64,000 nt of DNA. It comes from Malurus cyaneus samueli. Lineage: Eukaryota; Chordata; Aves; Passeriformes; Maluridae. The stretch lies in NCBI GenBank assembly GCA_009741485.1, contig CM019214.1, positions 5,698,509 through 5,762,508 of the forward strand, read 5' to 3'. The translations under genes and the position numbers were made by a program. Of the stretch, positions 1-13,724 are shown piece after piece. Under the pieces are notes generated by a model, which was not told the origin of the DNA, ran no database searches, and worked only from the letters and a program-made list of their open reading frames with translations. Position 1 is the first letter of the stretch. Each line of letters starts with the position of its first letter.

Positions 1-2807
<2,807 letters not shown>

Positions 2808-2845
<38 letters not shown>
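2808..2845 (+). repeat. Poly(A) run of 38
   Basis: Uninterrupted A from 2808 to 2845. It could be a simple homopolymer or the tail of an old retro-inserted sequence. I found no target-site duplication or recognisable body upstream to support the second reading. The exact length is likely to be unreliable in sequencing. Confidence 0.95.
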
Positions 2846-2847
<2 letters not shown>

Positions 2848-3125
2848 TATTTAGGCTAAATGCTGCAGTGGGGATTCAGGCACAAAGTTTAAACCTTTCC
2901 AATACCTTTGCAACTGCTGCTTCACCCAGGTCAGGAGAGTCTCTGTAAACTTAAAAGTCCGGGGGGAGAATTTAGACATTCCTGCAATTGCACAGGCCCT
3001 GGAAGGTCAATAAGTCAACAGCCTAAATCACCAGGAAAAGCCTGGATGCATCATCCTTAAAATTGCCACTGGTCAGCCCGATAGGGACACACACTCACCC
3101 CACAGAAACCCCAAGCAGGGTCCAT

Positions 3126-3339
3126 CCAACCCAACCAACCCAAACCCAACCAAACCCAAACCAAACCCAAACCAAACCAAACCAAACCCAAACCAAACCA
3201 AACCCAACCCAACCAAACCCAAACCAAACCCAAACCCAAACCAAACCCAAACCCAACTCAAACCCAACTAAACCAAACCCAAACCCAAAACTCAAAACCC
3301 AAACCCAACCAAACCCAACCCAAACACAAACCCAAACCA
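3126..3339 (+). repeat. A/C-only minisatellite built from CCCAAA and CCAAA units
   Basis: About 214 bases in which the + strand is almost entirely A and C, made of irregularly alternating AACCC, AAACC and AAACCC units with only a few T substitutions near 3257-3294. The complementary strand is therefore runs of G2-3 separated by T2-4, a pattern able to form G-quadruplexes. All six frames stay open over parts of it only because the repeat lacks stop codons, so the Pro/Asn/Gln/Thr-type and Gly/Leu/Val/Trp-type translations are artefacts. Confidence 0.95.
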
Positions 3340-6300
3340 GTTTTCGGCACATTCAGCCAAGGAGAAGGGAGCTTCTCCCCTTCCCCTGACACGGCCCTGG
3401 AATGGAAAACCTTTCCTAACTCGAGCTGATTTCAGGATGGAGCAGAACACGGTGTCCCTGGACTCCACCACCACCTGTGCAGGGAAGATGAACCCATTTT
3501 CAGCACCCAGCACGGGATGGAAAAGCTGAGACCCCTGACACCTCTCTTGAGAGAAAACACCACTGCTCTGCATCTTGACCAGATGAGCCCTTATTTTCTC
3601 CTGAGCTTCTTTCACTTTTTGACACCAGTGGAGAGAACCTATGATCTATGTTTTTCTGCTGCCAGCTAACCATTTTTAGCGTCCTAAATTTCCTCAGATG
3701 CTGTGCTTAGGGAGCATTTAACTCAAAGGTAAAGGCAGTAGAGTATTTTAAGCATGACAATGCCAATGCTGTTCCCTTTTCTCATTCATTTCAACAAAAT
3801 TTGTCCAAAATAATCGAAAAAAGAGAGTGATCAGAACCCAGAAGATTCAACTTTCATCCCTTTCCTCCAGCTTCTGACAAAATCCCTGTCACCTTCACAA
3901 TAATCATTTTCTCTTTTGTACGAAAAAAAAAAATCTCCTTGTTATAAACTAAGGTTGATTTTGTTACTTACTGGTGATAGGTGCTATTGATCATCTGTAG
4001 CAGTTACAGGTTAATCTTCAGCCAGGTAAAGGAAAATTCTAGAAATTAATCCTGAGACTGGTACTGACAGCAGCTAAGCAGAAATTTATTAATGACAGAC
4101 CACAGACTGCAGATGATACAAAAGGTGGATCACACACTATAATTCTATTTCTTTCATAAGTTTTTTTAATTAAAGAAGACAAGCTCACAGTCTATCAATT
4201 TAGTAGTTAAAAATGTAATGCATAAGGAAAAAGAAAGCTCTTCTGCAATGTTACACATTGACAAGCATTTCTCATGCAGGATCAAAGTCTTTATAATCTC
4301 ATTTAATCATAGACTGTGTTGTAAATACAGGCTACCATCTAATTCTGTGGTTATTTTGTTGAAACTCTTCTCTGCATGTCTGCAAGTAGAACTATAAAAC
4401 AAAAATAATCTGAAATTCTGTCTTGGCATTATTCTTTAAGAGGTATTGATATTATTTTAAAAGCTTAATAGTATACCTGTACTTTTCCTGGGACAGGCAC
4501 CAGAACTAAGAGCAGGTAATATACTTTCATACATTTTTTTCGAAATATCTATTTCCTTTTCTTCCCATTTTCATCTATACAGTATTATCATGTAATTATC
4601 TATCCTCTTTTATGGATTTGGTTTATTTTCCTCTGTCATAGGTGTCTTCAGTGGGTATACATGAATCTTGTAGGCTATAAGTTAATGAGGGATAGTTAAA
4701 ACAAGTTTGGGATTTTTTTCTGTCAGGAAAAAAGATACTGTTACTGAAATAAATTGTTTCAAGAAAGAGATTTAATCTGTTTGAAATGCCTTGAGAATGC
4801 ATATTTCTTGAAAAATATGCAAGCTGATATTTCCTAGGTGGAGTGCATCTTGAGGAAAACTACCTTATTTTAAACTCATCATTTCTCAATGCATAAACAT
4901 CATATTAATATTTCCTGCACAATTTAATGGCAAATTCTGAATAGAGAGTAATTCAGAATTATTTTCATATGGTTATTAATGATAATAGAACTGCCGACAA
5001 ACACCTTAAATTGCAGTGCCATTCACATAAGAGTGTAAATCTGGTTTATTACTTACAGACTTGAATGTGTTATATGCAATTTCAGTTAGTTGGACACAAT
5101 TTCACACAGTGGTATTGATAAGTGACAATTAAGACTTAAAAGAGGACAGAAACTGCTTCTTTTCTAACCTTTGCAGAGAAACCACAAATGTTATATCTCC
5201 CTTTACCATAAAGCCTCACAATGCTTCTGAAATTTCTGAAAGGAAAACTCATCATGCAAAAAATGAGAGTAATGAGTTATATTTCAGCTTCTGTTAATTG
5301 GTCCTAAGTAGTTGTTCTTTGCAGCAAATCTCTGAATCTCCTTGGAAGCAAAACTGCTGTAGAGCTCTGATCTGCAGGGTCAGTTAAGGCCTGACACAAG
5401 TTTATCTTCCACTGTATAAAACTTTCTGGGTTCATTCTGTGCTGCAGGAAAAGCTTTTCCAAGATTCTCGTCAGGTTTTAGACTTGGGATTGAAATTGGA
5501 TTGGATTTGATGGAGGTTGATTTTTCATTTACTTATTGCCATTGAAATCTTCAAGTTGTCACTGAGCTTGGCAGTGCAATGGTTCATGACACAGGGCCAA
5601 AAGTCAAATATCAGCTCCCTTTTTGTCCCAAACCTAACTAAAAGTGACTGCCCTTTTACACTCAGCCTCATCTAAAATCAGTCAAGGAATGGAATACTAA
5701 AGACCTCTGACTGAAAAAAAACCCTCTTCATAACACCATTGTTTTAATCAGTAAGGTTTTTCAGATCTTTTAGAAAATAGGACTAAGATAATTCCAGTAA
5801 AAAGGTTTGTAAGCTTACTCAGCATGTACCTAAATCTAACTTTCCTCTGACAAATCTTAGTTCTGACAATGTGTCAAACAAGTTGGTTTCTTTAACAGAT
5901 TGCTTTTTAAAACAATTTCTGTACCACTTTTATCATAGCTCTTCTTTTTATGTAATGTGAAAGCGCAATTCGAACCTTGACTGGCAAGGACGAAAATATT
6001 TTAAAATAAAATGTCACAAATTGTTTCCATAATCCATGCATATCTAAATTATTCATTAATGCTATCCACAGAAAAAAAAAAAAAATTAAACAATGTGTTT
6101 CGTGATCTTACGTCCCTGGAACTCAATATTCAATTTTTCCCCCACATTTTTAACACCTCCCAGTGCCTCTCACAGAGGATCTTTCCGAAGATCTAAATTC
6201 AAAAATAGTGTGGGTTGTCTGATTTCTGTAGTACAATTAACAAATAGAAACTCTTCTGATCAGGAAGATTTCAGGTCAATACACAATTCATTAATTTGGG

Positions 6301-6560
6301 GAAAATAACCAAAGATCACTGCAGTTCCACACTGTGAAACCGTTTTTTCCTTCCATCTATACCATAAACTGCCTTTAAAATGCATTGTTATGTATTTATA
6401 TGTAGTTAGTTTCAGAAACATTGCAGCATCTATGTTTTTCCAGCCTTATCCTTTTTTGAGCTAACATGCTGTTGGAGATAGTCAGTGTAATTACTCTCCT
6501 GCTGGGAACAGGTATCCCTCATTCCTCAGCAGAAATAAAAATGTCATCAGTAAGAATATA
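3340..6560 (+). other. Intronic stretch with nothing recognised
   Basis: AT-rich and unannotated. The block just after the minisatellite (about 3340-3600) is less AT-rich and holds a 107-codon minus-strand open frame that runs into the repeat. I recognise no protein in it. Confidence 0.5.
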
Positions 6561-6633
6561 CTTCTAGTAATAATTTACTATCTCTCTTCTAATAACTTCT
6601 ACTGTAATAATTTACTATCTCTCTTCTAATAAC
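6561..6633 (+). repeat. Tandem duplication, 37-bp period, two copies
   Basis: A 30-base block beginning GTAATAATTTACTATC occurs at 6567-6596 and again, identical, at 6604-6633. The linker CTTCTA precedes each copy. Perfect identity suggests a recent duplication, or possibly an assembly or polymerase slippage artefact. Confidence 0.9.
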
Positions 6634-6977
6634 GCTGGAAATCCAACAGCACTGAGGCTCAGCTATGTTGCCTGCCATGCTAATGAATAGATTAACAAGA
6701 TCCCTGTCTTTCATTTGCACACATATATGCTTATGTATACATATAATCCCAAGCCTGACTAGTTTTCTTTCATAAGGGAATCAGGAATATATATTATTTA
6801 TTTATATGAAAAGTAAAGGAAGACAACCAGGTCTCAATAGTTCTAATAAATAAAATGAAACTACTGCTCTGAAGTCTATTTTGAAAACCATAACTAAATT
6901 TAGCCAGCTTCAGTCAACTCTGCAGACATTCATGGGCATGACTGGCCCATGCTGGCAGGAAGAATATGCTTTGTAAT

Positions 6978-7024
6978 TTCAATATTTTCTTTGAAAATAA
7001 TTTCAATAATTTCTTTGAAATAAG
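6978..7024 (+). repeat. Short tandem repeat of a TTTCAATA-TTTCTTTGAAA unit
   Basis: Two imperfect copies of a unit of about 25 bases (TTTCAATA..TTTCTTTGAAA) lie next to each other. The inner TTTC..GAAA parts are also self-complementary. Confidence 0.7.
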
Positions 7025-7377
7025 AAATTATTTCATAATCAAGCTGATGAGTAGCCCAAATCTGCTCCTACTGCTATCAGTGGCACTATTGTCCTACAAT
7101 AACAATCACTAATTATTCACAGCAGTATCTATAGAGGATGTCCATAGAGGATTTTCACACATATCCATTTAGGTACCATTCAGCACAACCAGGATTTTTT
7201 TGGCTAATTTTTGGAAACCAAAAAACAAACAAAAAATCCTGAGAATGTAGGATACGATTTATACATTATACCTATTGGAGATGTGTACACTGGATAAAGC
7301 ATTGTTTCCATATGCTATACTTTGGGAACATAATTTGTTTTACAATGCCATAGAGAATACTGTATAGCAGGAGGAAA

Positions 7378-7451
7378 GAAAAAAAATTAAAATTTAAAAA
7401 CAAAAAAAAAAAAAAAACAAAAAAAAAAAACAAAAAAAACAAAAAAAAAAA
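7378..7451 (+). repeat. A-rich simple repeat with C interruptions
   Basis: A tract of about 74 bases, nearly all A, broken by a few T residues at the start and by single C residues later. It generates a Phe/Leu-rich false open frame on the minus strand. Confidence 0.95.
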
Positions 7452-8261
7452 GAGGAAAAACTGCATACTTCTTCATTTTAAAACTGTGAGTATAGGTTTT
7501 TTTGTTGCTAGCCTAAACTTTGCCTAGTCTTTATGGCTGATCTCTGAAATGAGACTCAGATGAGTGTTCCTGTGCTTGCCAGCATCCTTCTTCCTTTAGA
7601 AATAACACACCATTCATAACCAAAGCTTCATGTTACAACACATCAGTCCCTGCTCCCCTTCCAAATTATATTCGTTATCTTTATAGTTCCTTTAATAATT
7701 GAAGTCTATGAAAGCATCCCTAAACAAACTGAGAACTGCCTCTAACCAGACCTTATCTCTTTGTCAGTTAAATCATCCAAGACAAGTAGAGAATGGAAAT
7801 CAGTTTAGGTCACAAAGTTGCAAAGATTTATTTATGTGCTAACCTGAAGCTCTGTGAATAGTCCTGTTGACTTCAGAGGGATTACTTATAGTCCATGAAG
7901 TTGAGCAATCTGCGTAAGTGATTGCAAAATTGAAACCTTAGATAGACTGTAATTGGATTTTGAAAAAGGCTCAGAAACTGAATACACAGCTATAAATCAC
8001 TTGTGCTCAAAGAGTTATAAATCACAAAAAAAAGAATGTTTGAAATATAATTATTTTTCTTTGTAGCTCAGCTGTATAAGGGCTAATTAATGAAATAAAA
8101 TTTAATTTAAAATTTTTACACATCATTAAATGTAAAGCCCCTGAAGCATGTCAAAAGATATGAATCTTTGACAGAACACTTTTATTTACTTTCTCCTTAC
8201 AACTCCAGCTACGATAAGTGAATTACCTCTATGACATAGTGGAAGGAAGTTTATCAAATAT
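7452..8261 (+). other. Intronic stretch with nothing recognised
   Basis: AT-rich. I see no repeat family or credible open frame between the A-rich tract and the doubtful sequence before the gap. Confidence 0.5.
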
Positions 8262-8442
8262 TTGAAGAGGGGGCCAGGGGTTTTTTGGAAAAGATCAAAA
8301 GACTAATATTCCCTATTAAAATGGGGGTAGGGGCCCCCAAATTTTTTTAAAATTTAGGGAAAAAGGAAATAAAAGGTATTCTTTAAATTGGAGTTTGTTA
8401 ATTTTAATTTACCCAAAGCCATTATCGTGCATTCCTCTCTTT

Positions 8443-8467
8443 NNNNNNNNNNNNNNNNNNNNNNNNN
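8443..8467. other. Assembly gap (25 N)
   Basis: Twenty-five N. The 180 bases before it (8262-8442) are full of short homopolymers such as GGGGG, TTTTTT, GGGG, CCCC and TTTTTTT, unlike the rest of the intron. They may be low-quality read ends. The sequence after the gap is compositionally different, so true order and distance across it are uncertain. Confidence 0.98.
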
Positions 8468-8640
8468 CTCTGGGAATACTTGGGTGCACCAGAGTGAGAC
8501 TGCGGCCAAATAGAGGCTGGTACCGTGCCTCGTGGATCTCGCAGTTACAATTGGCCAATAAAGTTACCTGCTCACGTCGTCTGACGTTATCCCAAAGATG
8601 CCTCCGGACTTGGCTCGCAGGAGAATAAAAGAACAACCCT
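8468..8640 (+). mobile_element. CpG-rich, LTR-like sequence abutting the gap (uncertain)
   Basis: This block is clearly richer in CpG than the surrounding intron (ACGTCGTCTGACG at 8574-8586, for example) and holds two AATAAA signals, in CCAATAAAG and GAATAAAAG. That is compatible with the R/U5 end of a young endogenous retroviral LTR on the + strand whose 5' part is lost in the gap. I do not recognise the family, see no TG..CA ends and no coding region. It could equally be unrelated sequence misjoined here. Confidence 0.35.
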
Positions 8641-8659
8641 AGTTTGGGTAAGATATCAA

Positions 8660-9130
8660 GATAGGGCCATCAAGGGACACTCAGCTAATGACCTGGCTGT
8701 GACCATCGATAAGGGCTCTGTCACTCCAGGGCTCAGTCCTTGCACTGAGCTCCCCTGGAGGAGCAAAGAGGCTCCCAGCTGCAGTGATGCCTTATCAATC
8801 AGGCTGATCTGAAAGAGAGCCCAGACAAACTTAAGAATGAGAATACACAACTTTAATCCAGGCCTAACAGGTCTATGGTACATTAGGCAGACAAAGCCTC
8901 CTCCTGAGGCTACACCAAAAATGGACCAAGTCAGAGATCTTCACCTTTTATAAGTTCTGCTTATTAACATATTGGGTTTAATTTTCCAATGATCTTTACA
9001 GGTGATGATGTCACCACCCAAACTTGCTCCCCCCAATTCTCTGTTGTTTCCATATTTTGGGGCTCTGGGCTGAGGTGTCCTTGGATTGGGCTCAGAAGGA
9101 ATTGTTTTGTCTAAAGATGAAAGAAGGTAG
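8660..9130 (-). mobile_element. LTR-like endogenous retroviral fragment, minus strand (uncertain)
   Basis: Read on the minus strand this has LTR-like signals in the right order. A TATA box (CTTATAAAAGG, about 8944-8954) is followed about 90-100 bases later by an ATTAAA polyadenylation signal (8852-8857) next to TTGTGT, and then a U5-like stretch that is less AT-rich than the intron. The general look matches avian ERV LTRs, but I could not set TG..CA ends or a target-site duplication. The boundaries are approximate. There is no gag, pol or env sequence. Confidence 0.45.
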
Positions 9131-9963
9131 TTTTAGTGCTGTACTAGGGAAGTACAAGAATACAGACGCATGAAAGTAGAGAAACTAAAAATCCTAAGGC
9201 ACAGCAGGACATGGAAATAAAGGCTGACTGAAGGGCAATCGTATGAATGGACACATTATTTTGGGAGCAAAATCTCAATCTCTACTCCAGAGCTGCTGTC
9301 ATGAGAGCGAGTGAGTGTGAGCTGTAGGAGGGGATGCATTTTTCCCTGGAAGTGCACCTTTGAAGTGAGCAGAGAGATGATCTCTATTTTGGCACAGAGC
9401 AGCTCCTCTACATGGACAATCTGCTTTTAAAAGCCTGCAGATTTGTAGAAAACATGCAACATATAATAAATACAACAGCTGCTTTGCCTCATCTTTAAGC
9501 TAAGGTATAAACAACCTGTCAGTCAATTAAAAGAAATCCCTCACAGTTAACCTTAGGCAACGGTTTCCCTCCCTGTGTTTTGTTTACTGAGAAAAAAAAA
9601 CAGAGATCTGAAAGTCATAAAAGTTTCATGAGTGGGTATATAATGATTTCTATGCCACCAGTTTAAATTTTTTCTGTAAATACTGGATCATTACAGTTTT
9701 GTAGTCTATTTTTGAAGGATTCTAAATTCATGTTTTACATTTATGAAATGTTTTCAATTAAATTACTAGGGAAATTAATCTCTCCCTGTCCCCATTGGTG
9801 TGAGATGCAAAGTTACACCCTGTGTAGACTGCTTTGTTTTGATTTGGGTTTGTTGGTTGTGGTTTTTTGTTTTGTTTTGTGTTTTTTAATGGACCCTGGA
9901 AAGTCCAAATGCATTAGAATAGAATTATTAAGCGACTTACAGAGTTGCTATTTTATTGGCTCC

Positions 9964-9968
<5 letters not shown>
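9131..9968 (+). other. Intronic stretch, mostly unrecognised
   Basis: Contains a G/T-rich stretch (about 9841-9889) built of GTTTT-like units. Otherwise nothing was recognised. Confidence 0.5.

Positions 9969-9996
<28 letters not shown>
9969..9996 (+). repeat. Poly(A) run of 28
   Basis: Uninterrupted A run after TCCCCCTC. I see no retro-inserted body upstream. Confidence 0.95.
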
Positions 9997-9999
<3 letters not shown>

Positions 10000-11349
10000 A
10001 AACACCTTAAAGAAAGTATTAAGAGAAAAATAACACTTTTGACTTTTTACTAAAATTATAATATTTTAACTATGAAGTATGGGAATAAAGGCATGCAAGA
10101 GAACACAAAAGAAGAAAATCCAACTGCATATTTTTCCATCACCCGTACTTCTGATGATGAATATGCTCTTACAATATTGAGTTTATTTTTGTAAAAGTTG
10201 GAATGTGTAGCACTGCATGTTCCTGCTGCTCACTGTGATAAAGTCACACTGTCAGCTCAAGCCAACTGGGTTCAAACTTAATTAGTCAAAAGCTCTTTGC
10301 CATCCAAACCGAGACCGGTTTTTGTTGCACAGTACGCTTCCAAGTAGAGCAGAATGCAAGAAGAAACCACAATAAGGTGTGCTTCCTTGGAACCAGCAAA
10401 TCCCTTGAGCAAAACAACACAGATTTTATATTCATTTTCATGAATTGTCAACATTTGGGGCGCTTTTCACATTAGTGCTATGGGGGCCTGTACCCAGCAG
10501 AGGTCACTGTCTAACTTCCAAACATTATTAAAACAATAAATTCCTAGTGTGTAAACTCTAATTTAAAACATCAGCCCGCTAAGAACGTGCTGGTTGTAAT
10601 TAGCAAACAGGGAATGCTTTGTGGTTGGTGAAATGCCATCTTGTATGGTCAGCTGAAATTCCATTTGTGCCATCACTCGTACACCATAGAGCACCTTGCC
10701 AACCTGAGATTTGACAGATTCTTCTCTGAAGGAAACCATTTCTGTTGGCAGCAATGTAATGATCAGACACGCTCCCCAACCTCTTTTTAGGAGATCTTTC
10801 AAAGACATATTTTGGAAGATATTTTGGAAGACAGATATTTTGGACGTGTTTGAGTGACTTGTTCAACATCTGGTAATACTGAGGGCCAAAAGAGTGAAAA
10901 TGTTAAGTGCACTGAAATGTGGGACTTTCTTTTATTGCAATGTAAACCATTTATAAAACTTATGTACAAGAAGTACCTAAGTAATAGCTACACACTCACA
11001 AGTATGCCATTATTTGTAATATTATTGTCTCAAAATGAAATTATAAAAGGCTAAGACAGATGGAATCAAAATCTTGCACATAAGAGTTAAATGCTACTCT
11101 TTCCATTCATATTTGAGAAAAAATACTGAAAAAATATCAGTCTTCCATGAGGAGGGTTGTGAAAGCTGTTAACTTTTTAGGTGTGACAGATCAGCATTGG
11201 CAGAAAATTGGTTTTGCCAACATCATCTGACAAGGCCAGCGGGCAGGTAAATATTAGCTGCTCTCATTTTCAGAGAAGTCTTGTGTCCTAAAAGAATTCA
11301 GCAGTTCTTGAAAACCTTTATGCAAATGTCATTAAGAAAAAAATAAATT
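9997..11349 (+). other. Intronic stretch with nothing recognised
   Basis: AT-rich. The open frames of 81 and 89 codons on the minus strand (10563-10869) overlap one another in different frames and have no recognisable domain. Confidence 0.5.
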
Positions 11350-11371
11350 AAAAAAAAAAAAAAAAAAAAAA
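11350..11371 (+). repeat. Poly(A) run of 22
   Basis: Uninterrupted A run following AAATAAATTA. Confidence 0.95.
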
Positions 11372-13308
11372 GAGGTACCATATAGTTTTCAGCTGTGACT
11401 TGATCTTATGATCATACACTGTTGATCTGTAAGAATTCTCTCAGAGCAGGATGAAGTGCAGAGATTCCTCTGGAATCTTCCACAAAGCACCACCTGCTGC
11501 TCTCTGCCCTCCAGTTTACACACATATCCTTGTATCTTGATATCTTGTACGCCCTTAACATAATGTAAGTGTCTTGCTGCATGTTTCATAAGGCAGATTA
11601 GGATAAATTTAAAAATAAAAGAAGACAACAAACCGAAGCTAAAATAAAACTGAGTAAAGCAAAAAATACTCTTTTCTGAAACGTAACTGCAGCCTGGTAA
11701 CTGCAAAATTCTAATCTCGTCACTGAGTAGAAGTTTTTTCAAGTTTTTGGCAAGCTATTAGGTCTTGTATCCCTACAATTGTGAAGATACAATGTGCAAA
11801 TTCCCTCTGCTTTGAATTCAGTAGATGTAAGTCTGAAAGGCTTGGGTATAATCATTCCACTAAATGTTATCATGCAAGCATCATACAAAGTGCTGAATGT
11901 GATTACACAGCTATATTTCTTCATTAATAGGCCTGTCCATATTTTGCTGTGGTGCAGAGTGGAATTTTGATTGGGCTGGAATCTAAATCACATTTTGAGT
12001 AAGTCCTTCAGGCCAAAATTGTGTAAACTTAGAGTGCTCAGTGCCATTCCCCCACAACGAAAAAACATCAGCAGAAGGTTTTTAACAAGACCAGAGATCC
12101 ATTGTAGCTTTTGACCTTTTATTGAATTTGTAAATATCACTATTTATATGATAGCTTAAACAAATCCCTTCCTTCAATTTCTGAGGGTTTTTTTTTTAAG
12201 CTGTAAAGAAAAAGAAAGCCTAACTCTGGTTCATTAAATTTTTCTTTGTTGTTCTTTTTGCTAAGCAAATAGTTCTCATTTTCCATAGAGCTAAACTCAT
12301 TCACCTGCTCATAGTTACTTTTTACCATATGAAAAGCCTTTTGCCTTCCAGGGTTTCCATCTGCTGAATTACAGTTCAACAGCAGAACACCTACAGGAGG
12401 TGTCTGTATGTTCCTGCTGACATGTTCCTGCAATCAGCCCTAAGATATTGAAGCCTGAAACACTTTATAAGGCATTGAGCTGAAATGTATGTAACAAGAT
12501 CTAACTATTAAAACTTTGTAGTGGGCTGATTTGTAGCTTTTGAAGGAAAAGCAACTAAAATCTTTTCTGCTCTGAATGGTCCTCAGCAGCAGGACTGTCA
12601 GAGAGAGAAAGAGTCAATGAAGACAGCACCCACCAGGACAGACTGAAGAAAAAGAAGTGATGTATGAGACCTGGGGCTCAAAATGTCCAGAATATCTCTC
12701 AGGTATGTAGTTTGTTAAACTTGCCCTCATTTCACAAGAGGTAACAAAACCCCTGAACCAATAATCTTGATTTTCCTAACAGCAGGCCTCTCCTCTTGAT
12801 AGATGGTAATGTCAGGCTGATAAATTAGCTTTTCAGTGAGTATTTTTCTCTTTCCTCTTCAGAAGTAGAGGCTGGACTGGGAGACAACTATCAGAAGAAT
12901 TGCTATAGAAAAGGAAAGCCACTGCAATTGTTTTACGAGCTTGACTTAGAAGCTTCTATTTTCTCCTTTATTTAACAAGTGCATTTATAAACACTTTTGT
13001 ACTGTGCCCTCTCTGTGAGATGAAAAGATAATTTCTATTTTAAAAGCTTAGCTGTTTTTAGGTATAAGTCACAAGAAAATATCCTAGGTAACAAAATCTC
13101 TCCAATTGAAAAATAAAAGAAGAGAGGTGGCTCTAAATGTCAAACTTCACATTTGTTAGGTCTTACAGACTGATGTCTTGGGAGCTTTAAATCGTTCATA
13201 CCATGCACAGCTTAATATTGTTCAGTGTTTTGTTTCTGAATTCTGTTTAAACCACACTGCCTTTGATTACAGTGGTGTGGTTTTTGCATTTTAATGATGT
13301 TACATGGT
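11372..13308 (+). other. Intronic stretch with nothing recognised
   Basis: AT-rich. The longest open frame is 117 codons on the minus strand (11389-11742), with no recognisable motif. It is within chance expectation. Confidence 0.5.
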
Positions 13309-13332
13309 AAAAAAAAAAAAAAAAAAAAAAAA
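13309..13332 (+). repeat. Poly(A) run of 24
   Basis: Uninterrupted A run. It lies about 350 bases upstream of a 40-T run, so the two are complementary in the transcript. Confidence 0.95.
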
Positions 13333-13678
13333 CAACCTTATCTGTGTATGTCCCTCTGAAAAGAATATTTACTGAGAAGAAATGCAATAAGACCTGTAAG
13401 GTCCTGGAGTTCTGTGGGTGACTCTGGGCCTCAAGAAACTACAAAGCTCAAATAATTTTTCTACTAGTTAGGAAAGACATTTCATATCTTTCACTATATA
13501 TTTCTTCATCCCAAACAGAACCCAGAGGTAAAGCAGCAGCAGGCTCAGAGGGGGATTTCAGTGACCTCTTGGTCAGAACACAGGCTTGTTTCACTGAGGA
13601 ACAACCTGAATAACAGACAATACCACAGCTCCCTTTCCACTTTACTTTCTTTAGCTTGTGAAAACTGTAGATGTAATC

Positions 13679-13681
<3 letters not shown>

Positions 13682-13721
<40 letters not shown>
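13682..13721 (+). repeat. Poly(T) run of 40
   Basis: Uninterrupted T run. Read on the minus strand it is a 40-base A tail preceded by a sequence I cannot assign. It produces poly-Phe and poly-Lys in the false open frames crossing it. Confidence 0.95.

Positions 13722-13724
<3 letters not shown>

Noticed and set aside
3057..3389. Repetitive Pro/Asn/Gln/Thr and Gly/Leu/Val/Trp proteins
   Set aside because: Pure translation of the A/C minisatellite, which contains almost no stop codons in any frame.
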